The notes below the pieces were generated by a model. That model had not been told where the DNA came from. It made no database searches and worked only from the letters and a program-made list of their open reading frames with translations. From CBDCGW01 sp964430745 (lineage in GTDB: Bacteria; Acidobacteriota; UBA890): a DNA stretch of 15,253 bases. How positions within the stretch are numbered: position 1 is the stretch's first letter; the number at the start of each line of letters is the position of its first letter. The translations under genes were made by a program, and so were the position numbers. The stretch is from assembly GCA_964430745.1 (NCBI GenBank), contig CAYSHI010000089.1, forward strand, positions 1 through 15,253. Direction: 5' to 3'. Below, in pieces: positions 13,038 through 15,253 of this stretch.

Positions 13038-15182
13038 ATGCTTTGCCTCCATTCCTGCATTCGGCGTGCGATCGTGCCGATGGCGATCGCGTCGTTATTG
13101 ACGGTGACGCCGACGGCGGCGCAGGCGCCGTCGCTTCCTGAGCGGCAGACTCCCGCGCAGTCGCCGGCGTCATTCGCGCAGCAGACAGCGCTCCCGGATG
13201 TCGCCGACCTGGCGCGGCTCGTGCATTTCGATGACCTGCGAGCTCTTCGGGCCTTCTTCGAGCGCGTCGACGTGAGCAGCGTTGCGGCCGGCCTGGATAG
13301 GCCGTCGTCGTCGACGCCCCTGACCATGGAGTCCATTCTCGGGAGGTTGCCGGAGGACTGGGCGGCTCCCTTCGCCTTCGTCCAGGGTGGCATCAGCTAC
13401 GCGCCCTACGCCGGAAGCGTGCGCGGATCCCGGGGCACGCTCGAGGCGGGAAGCGGCAATGCGATCGACCAGGCCCTTCTCCTGCAGAGCCTGCTGGAAG
13501 CGCGCGGTGTGAGCACCCGGCTCGTCCGGGGGCGGCTGCAGTGGCCGGAAGCCGCGCGTCTGGCCGTGGGGACGAGCTCCCCGCCGGCGCCGAGCGCCGA
13601 CGACCCGTGGCCGAGATGGTTGGAATCCGCGGCGGACCACTGGTGGGTCCAGGCGCAGCGCGAGGGGACGTGGGTTGATCTGGATCCTTCGTTCCTCGAC
13701 ACGGAGGTGGGGCAGGCGGTGGGCTCGTCGCCGGCTCCGGTCGACCGTGTTCCCGATGAGCTGAACACGACGCTGCACGTCGAATTGCGCCGTGGCGAGC
13801 TCACCGTGGCGGAGGCGACACTTCCTGGCTCTGCGGTGGTGGGACAGGTGATCGCTCTGAGTTTCACGGCCCGATCGGAAGAAGCCGTGACGCTGTGGCG
13901 AGACGGAGAGGCCGCCGCCGTGCGCTTTGCCGAGATGCTTGCGGATGTCGCCGGCCATCTGGGTTGGGTGGCGTCAACTACCGGCGACGCCGGTGAAAGC
14001 CCGCGACCCTCAGCCTTTCAGCGCATCCTTCTCGATCCGCAGGCCGGGCCTTGGGTGGCTCGGTTGGAGGTTCCGGGGCGAACGCTCGAGGCGGGGCCAT
14101 TCGAGCGCGCCGACCTCGATTCGTTTTACGTACGCACCACCGTCGGCGCGCCACTCGTGCCTGATCACGTGCTCGAGGCGCCGTGGGGCGGCGGCCGGGA
14201 GGGACGTCTTTCGATCGTGGTCGGCGCCGGCCGCGTGTCGGACGCACGCCTGGCGGCTGAAGCGGAGCCGCTGTATCGCGCGATCAATCGACTCGCAGCG
14301 CTCGAGCAGGAGGCTCGCGGGGCGATGGCGCCGCCGGCGGCCTATCACGACGCGTCCGACCGACTCGCGGCTGCGGCCCGGGCCGGGTGGCAGACATTCG
14401 CGGGCGCGGCGCCGGGTGTGCTCGGATGGGCGGTGCTGCAGGGCGTCGACCGGGTTTCCGAGGGAAGCCCCGCCGGCCGCGTCGTTCGCCAGGGTTTGCG
14501 GCTGGCGGCGGTGCGTTGGCGCCCCGCCGAGGATGCGGATACGGGCTCCATGGAGATCCGGCTGAGTGACCCGGTCACCATCGGTCTGTTGCAAGGGGCC
14601 GCGTCGGCGGCTTCGCTGCGCGCGGCCAACGGGGTGCTGCAATCGGCGGTCTTGAGCCAGGTGCTCAACCGGGTCGCCGAGCGCGCGCCCGAGACGGCGT
14701 TCGACGTCACGCTACGGGCGATCGGGACGGGACGGCCGATTTCGGTGTACCGGGATCTCCAGAGCGTGCCCGAGAGCTGGCCGGCGACGGTGCGGGCCGA
14801 GGTGGCGGTTGGTCTGCGGGCCGGCTACGCGGTGTTGGTGCCGGAAGCCTTCGACGTCGACGCCGTTGGTTGGTGGCACATCGGCATTTTCGACGGCGAG
14901 ACGTTAGGTTGGGTCCCGGGCGTGCAGACGGCGTTGCATGGACGCGTCGACATGGACGCGCCGCGGGTGGGCGACGACCTGGAGGCGCTGCTGGCGTCGC
15001 TGCCCGCCCTGCACCGGGCGCTGCGGTGGCTTGCCGACGTGCCCGGAAGCGGTGCCATGGCGCTGGCCGCCGTTCCGGCGGCCGCCTGTGCGTCGGCGAG
15101 TGTTGCTGCTGAGGTCATGGCTACGAGCGTTCCGCCGGAATGGCCGCGCCCCGACGTGCCCGCCCTGTGCGGGCTGCGCTAG
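13038..15182 (+). CDS. Secreted transglutaminase-like protein lacking the catalytic Cys
   Basis: A 714-residue exported protein. A signal peptide (AIVPMAIASLLTVTPTAAQA) ends at about Ala30. Residues about 60-220 hold a transglutaminase-core domain: GNAIDQALLLQSLLEARGVST (140-160), RLVRGRLQW, DHWWVQAQREGTWVDLDPSF (200-219). His201 and Asp216 fit the catalytic His and Asp, but the Cys position of GxCxDxA is Ala142. The rest is a large domain of unknown fold; its end has AGYAVLVPEAFDV and GWWHIGIFDGETLGWVPG (611-628), a pattern I associate with other long bacterial transglutaminase-like proteins. The same frame is open upstream to 12180, but that part is antisense to the amidohydrolase, so ATG 13038 is chosen by promoter and signal peptide. 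No terminator is seen in the 71 bases after the stop. Confidence 0.78.
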   Translation: MLCLHSCIRRAIVPMAIASLLTVTPTAAQAPSLPERQTPAQSPASFAQQTALPDVADLARLVHFDDLRALRAFFERVDVSSVAAGLDRPSSSTPLTMESILGRLPEDWAAPFAFVQGGISYAPYAGSVRGSRGTLEAGSGNAIDQALLLQSLLEARGVSTRLVRGRLQWPEAARLAVGTSSPPAPSADDPWPRWLESAADHWWVQAQREGTWVDLDPSFLDTEVGQAVGSSPAPVDRVPDELNTTLHVELRRGELTVAEATLPGSAVVGQVIALSFTARSEEAVTLWRDGEAAAVRFAEMLADVAGHLGWVASTTGDAGESPRPSAFQRILLDPQAGPWVARLEVPGRTLEAGPFERADLDSFYVRTTVGAPLVPDHVLEAPWGGGREGRLSIVVGAGRVSDARLAAEAEPLYRAINRLAALEQEARGAMAPPAAYHDASDRLAAAARAGWQTFAGAAPGVLGWAVLQGVDRVSEGSPAGRVVRQGLRLAAVRWRPAEDADTGSMEIRLSDPVTIGLLQGAASAASLRAANGVLQSAVLSQVLNRVAERAPETAFDVTLRAIGTGRPISVYRDLQSVPESWPATVRAEVAVGLRAGYAVLVPEAFDVDAVGWWHIGIFDGETLGWVPGVQTALHGRVDMDAPRVGDDLEALLASLPALHRALRWLADVPGSGAMALAAVPAAACASASVAAEVMATSVPPEWPRPDVPALCGLR

Positions 15183-15253
15183 TGGCCTGTCCCCGCGAGT
15201 TGCAGGCAGATTGCTGCCGAGCTGCGGACCCCGCGTCGGAGAGCGGCGAGCTC

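Noticed and set aside
1..15253. CRISPR arrays, insertion sequences, terminal inverted repeats of transposons
   Set aside because: No regularly spaced repeats, transposase motifs or paired terminal repeats were seen.

Overview
High-GC bacterial DNA with 15 protein-coding genes, one tRNA, and the last codons of what is probably rpoA. The organism looks like a didermic bacterium: there are several lipoproteins and an outer-membrane-barrel candidate. The PadR-HAAS pair, secreted HEAT and YtcJ-like lipoproteins and a large transglutaminase-like secreted protein fit Acidobacteriota or a similar deep lineage better than a model proteobacterium. That placement is inference; acs and rplQ phylogenies would settle it.

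Layout. (1) 1-810: end of the ribosomal/RNA polymerase cluster, with rplQ, then a tRNA-Ala(CGC) only 8 nt behind its stop codon, then a strong intrinsic terminator. (2) 856-1551, minus strand: a toxin-first RelE/ParE-type toxin and XRE antitoxin pair with a perfect operator-like palindrome upstream. (3) 1845-2883, minus strand: padR and a HAAS-type membrane protein, overlapping by 4 nt, behind a sigma70-like promoter overlapped by an 11-bp inverted repeat. (4) 2921-6083: a six-TM hybrid histidine kinase (kinase core, degenerate receiver, intact receiver, HPt), with a convergent single-domain response regulator. (5) 6280-6720: a small secreted DUF3887-like protein. (6) 7060-9006: acetyl-CoA synthetase. 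(7) 9086-15182: a cell-envelope locus. Four minus-strand genes (YtcJ-like amidohydrolase lipoprotein, small lipoprotein, HEAT-repeat lipoprotein, outer-membrane barrel candidate) lie in a tight row, diverging from a secreted 714-aa transglutaminase-like protein.

The envelope locus is the best candidate for something undescribed. Every product carries an export signal. The amidohydrolase has lost most metal ligands of its family, and the transglutaminase-like protein has Ala where the catalytic Cys should be, so two apparent pseudoenzymes sit back to back. Their divergent promoters both place the -10 hexamer exactly 6 nt from the ATG, predicting leaderless transcripts on both sides. A second theme is local control: the toxin-antitoxin, PadR and kinase genes each have repeat or palindrome elements at their promoters. 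All family assignments come from reading motifs; no database search was run.
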